Of a DNA stretch of 64,000 nt, positions 26,404-38,100 are shown one piece after another. The DNA comes from Brugia malayi. Lineage: Eukaryota > Nematoda > Chromadorea > Rhabditida > Onchocercidae. The notes beneath the pieces are model-generated. The model had not been told where the DNA came from. It saw nothing but the letters and a program-made list of their open reading frames with translations, and made no database searches. Every line of letters begins with the position of its first letter. Position 1 is the first letter of the stretch. The translations under genes were made by a program, and so were the position numbers. The stretch spans positions 1,196,001 through 1,260,000 of the forward strand of contig NW_025062477.1 of NCBI RefSeq assembly GCF_000002995.4. The letters are read 5' to 3'.

Positions 26404-26767
26404 AAAATTTTTGAAATGAGAAAAATTTGATCAAAATGAATTGAATGAATAATTTTTAGGCAATATTTTTGTTTTATTTGTGAATGTTTTATATTCAAAT
26501 ATAGCAATTGTTTATATTTTCTAAATTATTCAATTACCAATTTTATAGTTTGTATAAATTTTTTGAGAGTTATTAATGATATTTTAATTTTTGAAATCAG
26601 TTTTAAAATTTTTATTTTTTAAATTTTTAAAATAACAGTTAAAATGTGAAAAAGTTTGCAAAAAATAATAAGTGCTATTTGTCGAGAAAATAGGAAGGAT
26701 GGAATTACCCAATCCACAATTGAAATTTATTTAATTAAATGCAATATGAAGGATAAATGAAGGACGA

Positions 26768-26915
26768 AAGAGAGAGAGAGAGGGAGAGAGAGGGAAAAGA
26801 AAAAAAAGAGAAGAACTAGCACTTATATGGAAATATATTGAATTGTGAGGGAAAAGAAAGAGAGAAATTGATAAAAAAAGTTAATTTGGTAGAAAAGATA
26901 AATTGAGAATTTATA

Positions 26916-26948
<33 letters not shown>

Positions 26949-26951
26949 GAA
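26768..26951. repeat. Two (GA)n tracts
   Basis: GA-rich tracts lie at about 26768-26795 and 26916-26951, separated by purine-rich sequence. The minus-strand open frame here (repeating SL) is only a reading of the repeat. Confidence 0.8.
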
Positions 26952-27408
26952 TTTCTTTTTTTACATGGATTAACTGACATCTCACAAATACAATCCATTA
27001 TTTATTTCATTGAAAATGGTCGATGATGATTCGTCTTTTACAAAGATTTCAAAAGAAATATATTTACGCTTCTTTTTTTCTTTTTTTTTTTTTTTTGTTC
27101 TAAAATATTTTTAATTTATTAAATTGTTTTGTTAATAAAAAAAAAAAGAAAAATAAAACAAAGAAAAAAGAAAAAAAAGTTTTGATCAAAAAATTCATTT
27201 AATTTAATACAATGATTAATTCAAATGTGATAGAAATGAAATTATTTCATTAATTGAAACTTTTTTCTATATTAAATTTTATAATTGAAATTAAATATAT
27301 ATTGAAATTAAAATATATCATAGTTCTTTCTCTTGATTTGTTATCAAATAACTGTATTGTATGCATTGATATGATAATTTAATCTATCAATCATTACTTG
27401 AATTATAT

Positions 27409-27440
<32 letters not shown>

Positions 27441-27450
27441 GGGAAAGAGA
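27409..27450. repeat. (GA)n microsatellite
   Basis: About 40 bases of GA with GGG interruptions, similar in pattern to the tracts at 25766 and 26768. Confidence 0.85.
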
Positions 27451-28077
27451 AATAATTATAAAATAATTTTTATTAAAAAAGAAGCAATTATTATTTCTCA
27501 TTTTTTATTGAAATATTATTTCATCTAACATAAATATTTCAATCTATTCTTCTTCTTATAGCTTTTGAAAATGATTAAAGAATTTCATAAAATAATAAAA
27601 CAATAAAAAGAAAAAAAAAGAAATATGAATAATAATTAATTTTGTCAAAAAGAAAAATTTTTCATTAAGAATATAATTTTGATTAATTTTAACAAAAATA
27701 ATTACTGAAATCATTGAATTTGAATTATTTATCTAAATATTATTTTACTGAAATACAACAATTACACTTTCTATGCAAACTGATATTACAACTTTGCAAA
27801 AAAAAAAAAAAAGAGAAAATTCTTCACTCTTTGTCTTCATATTTTGTAATCATTCTTCTTCATCTATACACATTCTATTTTCTCTAAATCAAATATTTAA
27901 ATTATAGAAAATTAACTATTAAAACCTTTAAATATCAATAATTTTTGAAATAAAAATTTCACAAAATTTTATTCAAAAATAGATTAAAATTAGATTATTA
28001 TAAAAGTCATAGAAAAAATTTTCTTGAATTTTTTTTTTTTTTTTCTAACAAATTTATTTAGTAAAACTCTTCAAAAG

Positions 28078-28177
28078 TGACCTTCAAAGAATATTGCTTT
28101 AAGGATGAATGAGTAAACATAGTATAGCGCATATTGCGCTTTCTTCGAAAGGTCAACTTGTACACAAATTGACCTTT
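28078..28177. promoter_or_regulatory. Candidate regulatory island with three AAGGTCA sites
   Basis: This island is less AT-rich than the surrounding 10 kb. It holds AAGGTCA-type nuclear receptor half-sites at 28078-28084 (minus), 28149-28155 (plus) and 28170-28176 (minus). The last two form a 9-bp inverted repeat (28148-28156 and 28169-28177) with a 12-base loop. AGCGCA-TAT-TGCGCT, a 6-bp inverted repeat, lies at 28126-28140. An enhancer of the channel gene 3.3 kb downstream is possible but untested. Confidence 0.3.
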
Positions 28178-29596
28178 TGCTATATATTTCACTAACACAA
28201 AGTAATATTTTACTTCAGAATAAAAATTCGTTAGTTTCTTCAGTGATAAACAATTATGAATGATTTATAAAATAAACAAACAACAATTGATGTATAATCA
28301 TTATTAATTGATGTATAATCATTATTAAATCAACTAAGCATTATAATTTACTTTTGCATAAATTAAATAATTATTTTAAAAAAGGATTAAAAAGAATTTT
28401 ATCATAATAATGTAAATATATAAATGAAAAATGTGTACCGATGCGTACGTACGTGATTATGTACGTGATTAAAATGTAGCTTAAAACATTAGCCTTGATT
28501 TAGACAAAGTTCAAAAAAAAAGTATTTTTCATTTTTGAAATGTCAAAACGACGAAAAGATGAAAAAAAAAGGAGAATGCTTGAAGGAATTTTAAATGCTT
28601 TTTATTTCATTGAAATTGTAAAATATATCTCTCAAATGATTTTTAGCAAATGAGTTTGCATGCAATGGAAATTTTTTCTTTTTTTGCAGAAATCGTTATT
28701 TTGATTTGTTGAATTATTTCAAAAGTAATTTAATAGAACAAACATATAATTAATTAATTAATTGAATAATCTATGAAATTTTAATTTTAATAAAAGATAT
28801 TTTACAAGATATTAACAATATACAAATCAAATTTCCTTTCTCCTTAATTGACATAAATTAATTATTTTTTTTAGTATCAAAATTTTTGAAAACACGAAAA
28901 AAAAAGAGAATTAGGAATAAGTGGAGTTAAAAAAAAAATTAGTCCAATGAAATTTCGTTTTTTTTTTTTTTTTTTTTAAAAAGCTTTTTTAATTTTCTAA
29001 ATTAAATTTAAACCATTACAGTTTAACTTCAATGTTAATGAAATTTCATCTTTGTTCAATATTTTTCAATTCTATTGCAATTATTATTAATTAACATTAC
29101 TCTATTAAAGTATCAAAAGTAATGCTAGCATTGCCTTTCATAAATTTCATTATAAATTTAAACTTTTTTTTTTTAAATATTCTAGACAAAAAAAAAAAAA
29201 AAGAAAATTTTCTTATCTTTATTTTTATAAAAATTGCTTATTGTCATGCGAATATTTCACAAAAAATATATACAATTATTTGTTGCTTCTTAACATTTTA
29301 AAATTTAATGTTACATTTCATAAATTAAAATTTTAAAGTTTCATTTTATAAATGAGCAATTTTTTACTTTTCATATGCTATCATTTTATACATTCTTGAA
29401 ATTAAATTGAAATCTTCATTGAATATGAATAATTCTTTCCTTTTTCTCTCTAATTTATACTATCCATTCATTATTTCTTCTTTTTAAAAGCATATGGCAT
29501 AGATTAGTTAATATTTAAACATTAAATAAATTATTTGATTGTGAAAATTTTTTAAATAGCAGTTTAATCTGTTTCAATTTCCAAAGCAAATCATTT

Positions 29597-29631
<35 letters not shown>

Positions 29632-30220
29632 GAATGAAAAAATCATTTTATCAATTTCTTTTCGTTTCTTTAATAACATTTTAAACATTAAATTTCTTTT
29701 TTTTCTTTTAATAAAAATAAATTCTTTCTCTTTGCTTCCACAATTTTTGTTTGTTTGTTTGTTTGTTTTTTTTTTTTTTTTTTTTTAAAATCTGATTTTC
29801 TCTGGCACTTTTGTTTGCTTACAATATGTTGGAATAGAAAATTTTATAGAATTTTATTTTAAACTCATATCATTGCAACTATTTTTGTCTTATATGATTA
29901 ATCTGATCGATTAAAAAAAATTTTTTTTTTTTGATAAATTTCTAAATTTTTCATTTATAGACAAATGTTTATTTCCGTCAGTTATTTTTATCATCATATT
30001 TTGTTATGAATTCAAAAAAAAAAAAAAAATTTTGTTTCTTTTTTCAAATTTATTTTTTTTTGGTTAAATTTTTTAAAAATTTTCAACAACAAAACGAATG
30101 CAAATTTCACTACATAGCATATTTTTAATGCTCAATTATAATTTAAATATAAATTTTAATTTGAAACTTTTGAATTCAATCATTTTTTCTTTTATTCTTT
30201 TCGAGTTTGATCCGAACAAA

Positions 30221-30360
30221 CGCTGAATCAAACATTTGAATGATTCAGTGACTCAGTATGTGAATATTGAAAATGATCTAGTGATTCAGTATCTGAATGA
30301 TGTATCTGAATATTGAAAATGATTTAGTAATTGAGTATCTGAATGATTCAATGATGTCTG
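30221..30360. repeat. 46-bp tandem repeat with TGAATGATTCAG motifs
   Basis: TGAATATTGAAAATGAT occurs at about 30261 and 30307, each followed by a GTATCTGAATGAT segment. Partial copies flank the pair. The sequence has more G and C than its surroundings but no sustained coding frame. Confidence 0.6.
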
Positions 30361-31494
30361 AATGATCTATGTGGAATCAGAATTGATGAAAAGTTATTTG
30401 TTGAACGAAGAAATAAATGTTCAGATTTTATTTTTATTTTTTTTTTTTTCAAATTTCAATTTTTGTTTACATTTTGTTTTTATTTTTTTGTTTTTTATAT
30501 TGATTTAAATGAAAGGTTTTCTGTTTCTTTTCCCATTCTTCCTTTATTTAAAAACTTTTAAAATATTTTGATTTTTTTTTTTAATTTTTAAATTTCTTTT
30601 TTTTGTTTACTTTTTTCGTTTTGTTTTTTTTTTTTTTTTATTTTGCTAAGAGAATTAGCACATTGCTAAATGCATAATGTTTTGAACCTATGAGAATATC
30701 ACATAAACTTAGTTGAAAAAATATTGAAATCGGAAGATACTACGGTAGAGAGTGTAACTCATAGATGAGAATTAAATAAAGAATCTTTTTTTTTTTTTTT
30801 TTTATTTATTTATTTCTTGATTATTTTATAAATGTCACAAATGATTCCATTAAAATGCTTCTTTCTCTTTCAATTTTTCATTCATTATTTTTAATTTGTT
30901 ATGCAACATTAAATCATTTCAAATTATTTTTAATAATTTAAAATACTTTTAAACTACTGCAAATAATAGTTCGTCTTTTTTTTTTTCTTGAAATTCTCTT
31001 TTTCATTAGACAATTTTGAATTATTACTTTACTCAAAATATATTTACATTTTAAATTTTGAATTTCGGCTAACTTTAGATTAAATTTTAAATTGTGTTTA
31101 TTTAAAGTTAGAATAAGTAATAAATATACTTTTTTTTTTTTCCAAGTCATCGCTTCATCTTTTATTTAATGCATAAAATTTTTCATTCCATTCCAAATTT
31201 TTCATTCATTTTTGCGCAATTATCCTTTGAAGTATTATTAAGCCATCTTCCAAAATATGCTATTGAATTAAATTAATACCAACAATCGATAACACTTTTG
31301 CATCATTGATGAGAATTCGTTTTTATTTTTTTCATATATCCTAAAAGCATCTAATATTAAAATAGCAATTAAATATTTAACAAATATTTATATCTATAAT
31401 TTATATTAAAATATAAATTTTTTTTTTGAACAAAATTAAATTTTAAATTTTAGATAAACATTATTCCATCTTATTTCGAAAAAAAAAAAAAAAA

Positions 31495-32112
31495 ATGCTC
31501 GAACCATTATCAAAGCCACACTTAAACATTTGTGATCCGGATAATCTTTCAGTGTTCAAGAATAACGGATGCTGTAAGTGTATAAATTATTTTAATGCAA
31601 AATTTAAATTTCTATTTGTTTAACTTTGCTTTTTTTTTTTTTTTTTTTTTTAAAAAAAAACTAAATTTCTTTTTTTATATAAAATTATTATTAAAATTTT
31701 GTATTACAGCAGAAGATGATCGACAACATTGGGTTTCAACAAAAGGTGCATTTCATCAAAGTTTTGATGAGCGAAATCAGAATAGTGTGGAAGAATTTAG
31801 TAATTCATGCGTTGATCTTAATGATCCGGTAAATTTATTAATGATTTCTGATTGAAATTAATTATATAATTATTTTGAGTAAAAGATGAGTAAGAGAGAA
31901 AGAAAAAAAAAATTGAATTATCTATTTGATTATTAAAAATAATTTAACATTTATGAGAAAAATCTATAATTATTCACTAAACACATATTCATCTGTTAAT
32001 ATTTTTTTCCCAATTTTAATTATTTGATTATTTAATTAAAAATTAAATAAATTTGTTTATTGCTCCATTTTTATTATTTCTTTTTTATGCTCATTTTTAC
32101 CTGGTTGTTTTT

Positions 32113-32152
<40 letters not shown>

Positions 32153-35100
32153 TAGAAAAAAATTAATTATATCTTAGTTTTAATCAATTAATGTAATCAA
32201 TTGATTTAAAAAATTTTCTAATTTCACTAATTTTTTTCTCGATTATTTCTTTACTATATTCAATGGATAGTTTACCAAATAAAATTTCAATCAAATTTCA
32301 TCCATCCAATAATCTATGAAAACTTTTTTACATTAGCATTAATGCTTACATCATTTAAATAAATGTTATTTGTGTGAAGAAAATGTCGCTAAAATTTTGA
32401 GTGAATAAATTGATAATGAAAAAAATTCTATTTTTATTTTTTTTTGGAAAGATTAGAGAAAATTCTTAAAAGACTATCAAAAAAAAAAAAAAAAAAGAAG
32501 AAGCAATCTATCTTCATGACAAATTGCTTTTTATTTCTTTTAACTATTTCAACTTTTTAAGCAATTATCTCTTGATTGATTTCTAAATAGAATTCATATG
32601 GTCCATTCTAGAAATTTTTATTTTCTTTTTCTCTTAAACACTAATGTATTTTAATAAAAAGTTTATAAATTTCAAAATTACAACTTTATTATCAAAAAAA
32701 AAAAAAAAAATAATTTACTAAGTTAGAAGATGAAGTAAATGTTAATTTTGTTTATTTTAAATAATTATTTCACTGCTATAATACTGAATTTTTTTTTTTG
32801 CTGTTTAAGAAAATAAAATGACAAATTGAAATGAAACCTTTTTTTTTTTTTTGATCACTTTCATCGATAAATTATTCAAAACATATTGATTGATCATTTT
32901 AAAAAGTAACAATCACAAATTAAACAAATATTTGAGAATGATAAACTTTCTGTTATATTAAAACACATTTCATATCAATTTATATAATAAAAAATTTCTA
33001 AAACAAATATTTTATTTTGCACCTGAAATTTGCACTGTTTGCAATTTGCAATTTGCAATCTGCAAACAGTGCAATATGTTTAGTTAAATTTGCTAAATGA
33101 TTTTTTTATCTTTATATATAAATTTGTTTTTCATTGTTTGCAAACAAATCTATTCGCTCATTTATCTTTGCTTATTACAAAGTTATTTATAAATCACATA
33201 AAAGAGAAAATTTCTCTCTGATAATCCCTCTTTCTCTCTCTTCTCTCTCTCTCTCTCATTTTCTTCAATTTTTCTCTTTTATTATTTATTTTTTTCTTTT
33301 TTTAAAAAAAAATAATAATAAAAAAAATTATAAAATAACATCGATCATTAAAGATGAATAAGATAATCCTATTTTTCTGTTATTTCATAAACATCTGTTT
33401 ATATTTGCATTAGCATAAAATGATTTTTTCAATTGTTTCAACTTCTTTTCGTCTTTTTTTTTTTTTTTTCAGTCCTAAAATTTTGACAAATTAATTCGTT
33501 TAAATTTTTAATTTAAATTTATTACAATCATTTGAAATTCCTCTAATTCTTTATCTTGATATCTATCATAGATTAAAATTATTTAAAAGATTTTTGCTAG
33601 TTCTATTATTTTTAGCAAGAAATTTTATTTGTTTGTTTAAAAAAAAAAAAATATTTATTTCTTTAAAAAATTAAAATTTAACAAAATTTTTGCAATTTTT
33701 TTAACAAATTTTATGTCTTCAAAAAAAAAAAAAAAAAAAAAGATTCTATCATTCATCAAATTAATTCAAATTTTTATCTAATAATAAATTGAAAAAAAAA
33801 AGATATCAAATTAAAATATTTACTTAATTACTCTTCAATATTGCTACTCTACGTAAAATCTTAGCATATACTTTTGCTAATATATGATATGATTTAATCA
33901 TATCATATCAAATTTAATCATATCATATCATATCAATGAGTGGGAGGATTTTTTAAATCATAAATTAAAATTTTTACAACTATTTCAAGCGAATTTATTG
34001 AAATTATCATCCAAAATGTTTAGCAAATATACTATTCTGTGTGTTTTTTCCAACAATTTTTTTTTCATCGTTTTCATTTCTTTCTTATATTTCACAAAAT
34101 ATTTTAGAAAAATTAGATGCAATAAATATTAAAAAAAAAAGAAAAAACTTTACTTTGGTAAATTTTTAGTGCTCAAATTTTAATTCATTTTTTAAAAATG
34201 AAAAAAAAAAATATTCGTAAAATTTTGTGTGAAAAGCTATCTTTTCTATCTTAAAAAAAAAAAGAAAAAATTATATATTTTTATTTATTTAAAAAAAAAA
34301 GTAAAAAATATATATTTTATTTTGTTGAATGATTTTAAAGAAAGAAATAGTTAAATTTGATTAAAGTATTTATTGAATTTGATGATGCATCAATTTATTC
34401 ATCAAATTAGAATAATTCTTCTTGATCAATCATTTTATTTATTAATTTATTCATTTGAAAAAAAAAAAAAATTCTTTTTTTTTTTTAAATCTCATAAGAA
34501 ATTTTATGAAAAATTGATTTCCTTTTTTTGTAGAAACGTTTTTCAATGAAACGACGTTCGGCATTTTCCAGTAGCGTAGCTCGAAATAATGCATTTTCTT
34601 CCGGTTGCAGTGGGACAGCAAATTCACCCGGTAATTATTTTTTTTGTTCCTGATTAATTGACTGTAAATAAATTTGAGGCATATTAATTTTTTCAAAAAC
34701 AAGAAAAAAAAAATTGAAATAATTTATGGAAAAAAATTTAACCGATTTTATGAGAAATATATGTTATTTAATTAGTTTCTTTTCTTTTTCCCTCTTTGTT
34801 TGTTTGTTTATTTCATTCTTTCTAATTTCTTTAAACTATTGTTATCTCAAAAAAAAAAAAAAAAAAAAAAAAGGCTATGCAAATTTTAAATTAATTTTAG
34901 GTTGTTCAACTGCTACCGGTAAAGGTAATAATATACGTACACCAGGTTTTGGTGGACGATCATTGCAGTCTTCACTAGATTCAAATGATGTTGGACAAGT
35001 TAGTTTTTAATTATTTTTCAAAAAAATTTTTTTTTCTATATTTATTATTTACTTTTGTTTTTGTTACTAAATTGAAGATTAGTTCAAAAATAACAAAGAT

Positions 35101-38100
35101 TAGTTTTGGTAATCTCTATTTTGATCTTTTGAACTGCAATTTATTCATGCTAAATTAGTCCTATTCATTTTGTAATTCTAAATTGAAATGATTAGTTCAA
35201 AATATTCCAAATTTATTTAAAACAAAAAAAAAATTTAAAAATAAAATGGAAATTTTTCACTTTTTTAAAAAATTCTTTCTTTTACCAAATGCTCAATATA
35301 TTAATGTTAATGTTATCCTTAAATTCATTGTATGATTATATTTGCTTCTCTTTTTTTTTTTTTTTTTCTTAAAAATTTATTATTTTCAAAAAAATTAACT
35401 AAAAAATTTTTAAATTTTAATTTTGAAAAAATTAACTAAAAAATTTTTTAAATTTTAATTTTCAATTATTCTACTAACTTCAATACTTTTACTCTTTTGT
35501 TATTTAATTACATTTTACTTTTTTTTAAAAACTATAAACAAAAACGAAAAAAACATTTTTTTAAAATGTTAAAAATTACAGATTTCAATGAATTTAATGC
35601 GTGTTAATGGAGCAATTGCGCCATTCAAAGCATTATTAACAAGTCTGACAAATCCGCCTGATCCATTATCACCTACCGCATCAATAAAAGCTGGTAGAAG
35701 TGCTTCATCGCAATATCTTTCCGGTAGTGTTAGTCCAAAAAAACTTCATAAAATTGGCTCACATTATGTGCTGGAAAATGCTAACCGGAAGGAAAGTAGC
35801 ATAACACGTTTATTTGATGCGCCAATAGTTAATGTTGAAAGTTAGTTAATTTTTCTCTTTTTTTTTTTTTTCTCTCAATTTTTAAAGCTAAAAAAAGTAA
35901 ACAATTTATTAAATAATGCAAAGTTAATATTTAATTGATCTTTAATCTTTGAATGCTAGTAGTAATAATTAGAATATCTGAAAAAAAATATTATTATTAC
36001 CTTTTTTTTTTTTATTATTGTTAAATTCTCGAAATTCTCAGAATTTAAATTATTTAACAAATTTAATAAAGTTTTTTTTTTTTCTTCTATCTATATTGTT
36101 GGGTTTTAGTATTTTGGAAGAAGTTTAAATGGATTGCTTTCTTGAATTTATTACCAAATGTCTTATAAATTATATTTGATTGGTTGCTCGCAGCATTTTA
36201 TCATTTCAATTTCGATTTGAAATTTTAATCAAGAATTTCTGTATGATTGATCGAGAATAATCTGATAGTTTCTGCATTTTTTTTTTATCTTCTCAATAAA
36301 TGTTTATAAATTGAGCTGTATTTTGACCTTTCAAATCAGCAATGATTGATTGATCTATTTTCAAGAGATCATCGAAAATTAGAAACAGAAATATCAATTC
36401 GAGAACTTTTTTTTTTTTCCTAATCGATTAATAAATATTTTTTTTTGGAAATTTTAGAAATATTATTTAAAGTTTACTTTTTTTTTTTGCTTATAAATGA
36501 ATGTAATTTGATGATATTTCGAAAAGGGAAGAGAAAATAGTATTTTAAATTTTTAATATTATTCAAACGAAATGTAAAAATGTAAAAAAAAAAAAAAGGA
36601 AAAGATGCACAAAATGCTGTAACTTTGTCATTAAATTTAATATAATTTAATATATATCTAAAATTTTAAAATATTCAGTTGAATTATTATTACCATTATT
36701 TTCATTTCATAAAACAAAAACAAACAAACAAACAAACAAAAAAGGAAGGACAACAACAACAACAACAACAACAATAGCAATAAATTATATTGGTTAAATT
36801 ATTAGAATGACTTAAATTTAATCAAATCATTCTTGAAATACTCCCAAATACTTGTTTTTTTGATTTGCTAGGCAAATAATTCATTCTTTTACAGCTAATT
36901 TAACTAATTTATTTCAAAATTTCCTTTTCATTAAATTTTTCAAAAAAAAAAAAATAATAATAATACATAGAATTAATTTATTTTGAATATTCAATTTAAA
37001 TTATTTATTTTTTTTTCAGAATTTTTTTTGATATGCAAATTTATTTATGCTTATTTTGCATTCAAATATTGCTAAAATTATTCAAAATATTTGTAATTTT
37101 AAGGTGCAAACAATAATTTATACTCTGAATTAGAAATGATAAAAAATGGAAAATGAAATAAAAGAAAATTTATTTTATAAAAATACGCTTTCATCAATTA
37201 ATTTAACTTAAAAATGAAAGTAGAGAGAGAGAGAGAGAGATAGGGAGGGAGAGAAAAAAAAAAGGGAGGGAATAAAGTGATTGATATTTATTTATAAAAT
37301 AAATATCAAAAATGGTACTACATCTTCTTCACTTCCATATTATTTATTTTTTTTTTTATCTTTGAAGATCAAATTTTATTGTCATTTTTTTTTCTGCTAA
37401 ATGAAATAAATTAAAGATGAAAAAAAAGTTTTTTAGAGTTTTCGAGAAATAACTTGAAATTTTGTCATACAATAATTTTTGTAGTTTTTCAAAGAAACAA
37501 AAATAAAGGAAAAGAAATTGAAATTTGTTTTTATTTCATTTTTTTTTAAAAAAAAGAAAAGAATGCAACTTTTTCAGTATGAAACTTTAATGAATTATTT
37601 TCATTCAAAAATTTAATGCTAACTTATTTTCCTGAAAGACAAATAATAATTATTAGTTATATGTGATAAAAAAAAAAAAATGATTATTGAAATGAAATAA
37701 TTTATTTGTTTGATATGCTTCAATAAAATTGCTTAACGTTGGAATAAAATAATGAAAATAAAAATTTCATTCGTAAATTTGAATAAGTGAAAAAATTAAC
37801 TTTTTTTTTTTTTATTATTTCTATTTTTAAGTCAAATTTTTAAAATCACTGTGTAAGGAATTGTATGTAACTAAAATTACTTATCGAGAATTCTCTGTAA
37901 AAAATTTTTATCTTGCAAAAACAAAAACAAAAAAAATGTAAAATTATAAATATATTTCAATACATTCATCTTACTATTATTAGCAATTAAAATTTAATCA
38001 TTTTCATATTTCTATTCGAAAATTTCAATTTTTTTTTTTTCTTTTGCTTAGAAATAACAAAAATCTTAAGTGAAAAAAATTATCTCTGATGCAATAATCT

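Larger units (their letters stand above)
18325..31494. other. 13 kb gene desert
   Basis: I find no exon with credible coding character on either strand. The stretch is made of AT-rich sequence with many long A and T runs, GA/CT microsatellites, a 77-bp minisatellite (25341-25672), a 46-bp repeat (30221-30360) and a degenerate repeat (21110-21245). One less AT-rich island is at 28.07-28.2 kb. It could hold the promoter and untranslated exons of the downstream channel gene, since such genes often have distant alternative starts, but no splice-consistent exon was recognised. Confidence 0.6.
31829..34533 (+). other. Large intron 2 of the SK channel gene
   Basis: This 2.7 kb intron separates the second and third exons. 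It holds a 38-base T run (32114-32151), a perfect 14-bp hairpin (33030-33074), a CT tract (33229-33257) and a palindrome of ATATC units (33884-33940). No alternative exon is evident. Confidence 0.65.

Noticed and set aside
26816..26998. Minus-strand frame with an SLSLSL repeat
   Set aside because: It is a translation of a GA microsatellite.
28442..28480. Short ATG frame in TACGTACGTGATT repeats
   Set aside because: Only 12 codons, with no splice sites or similarity.
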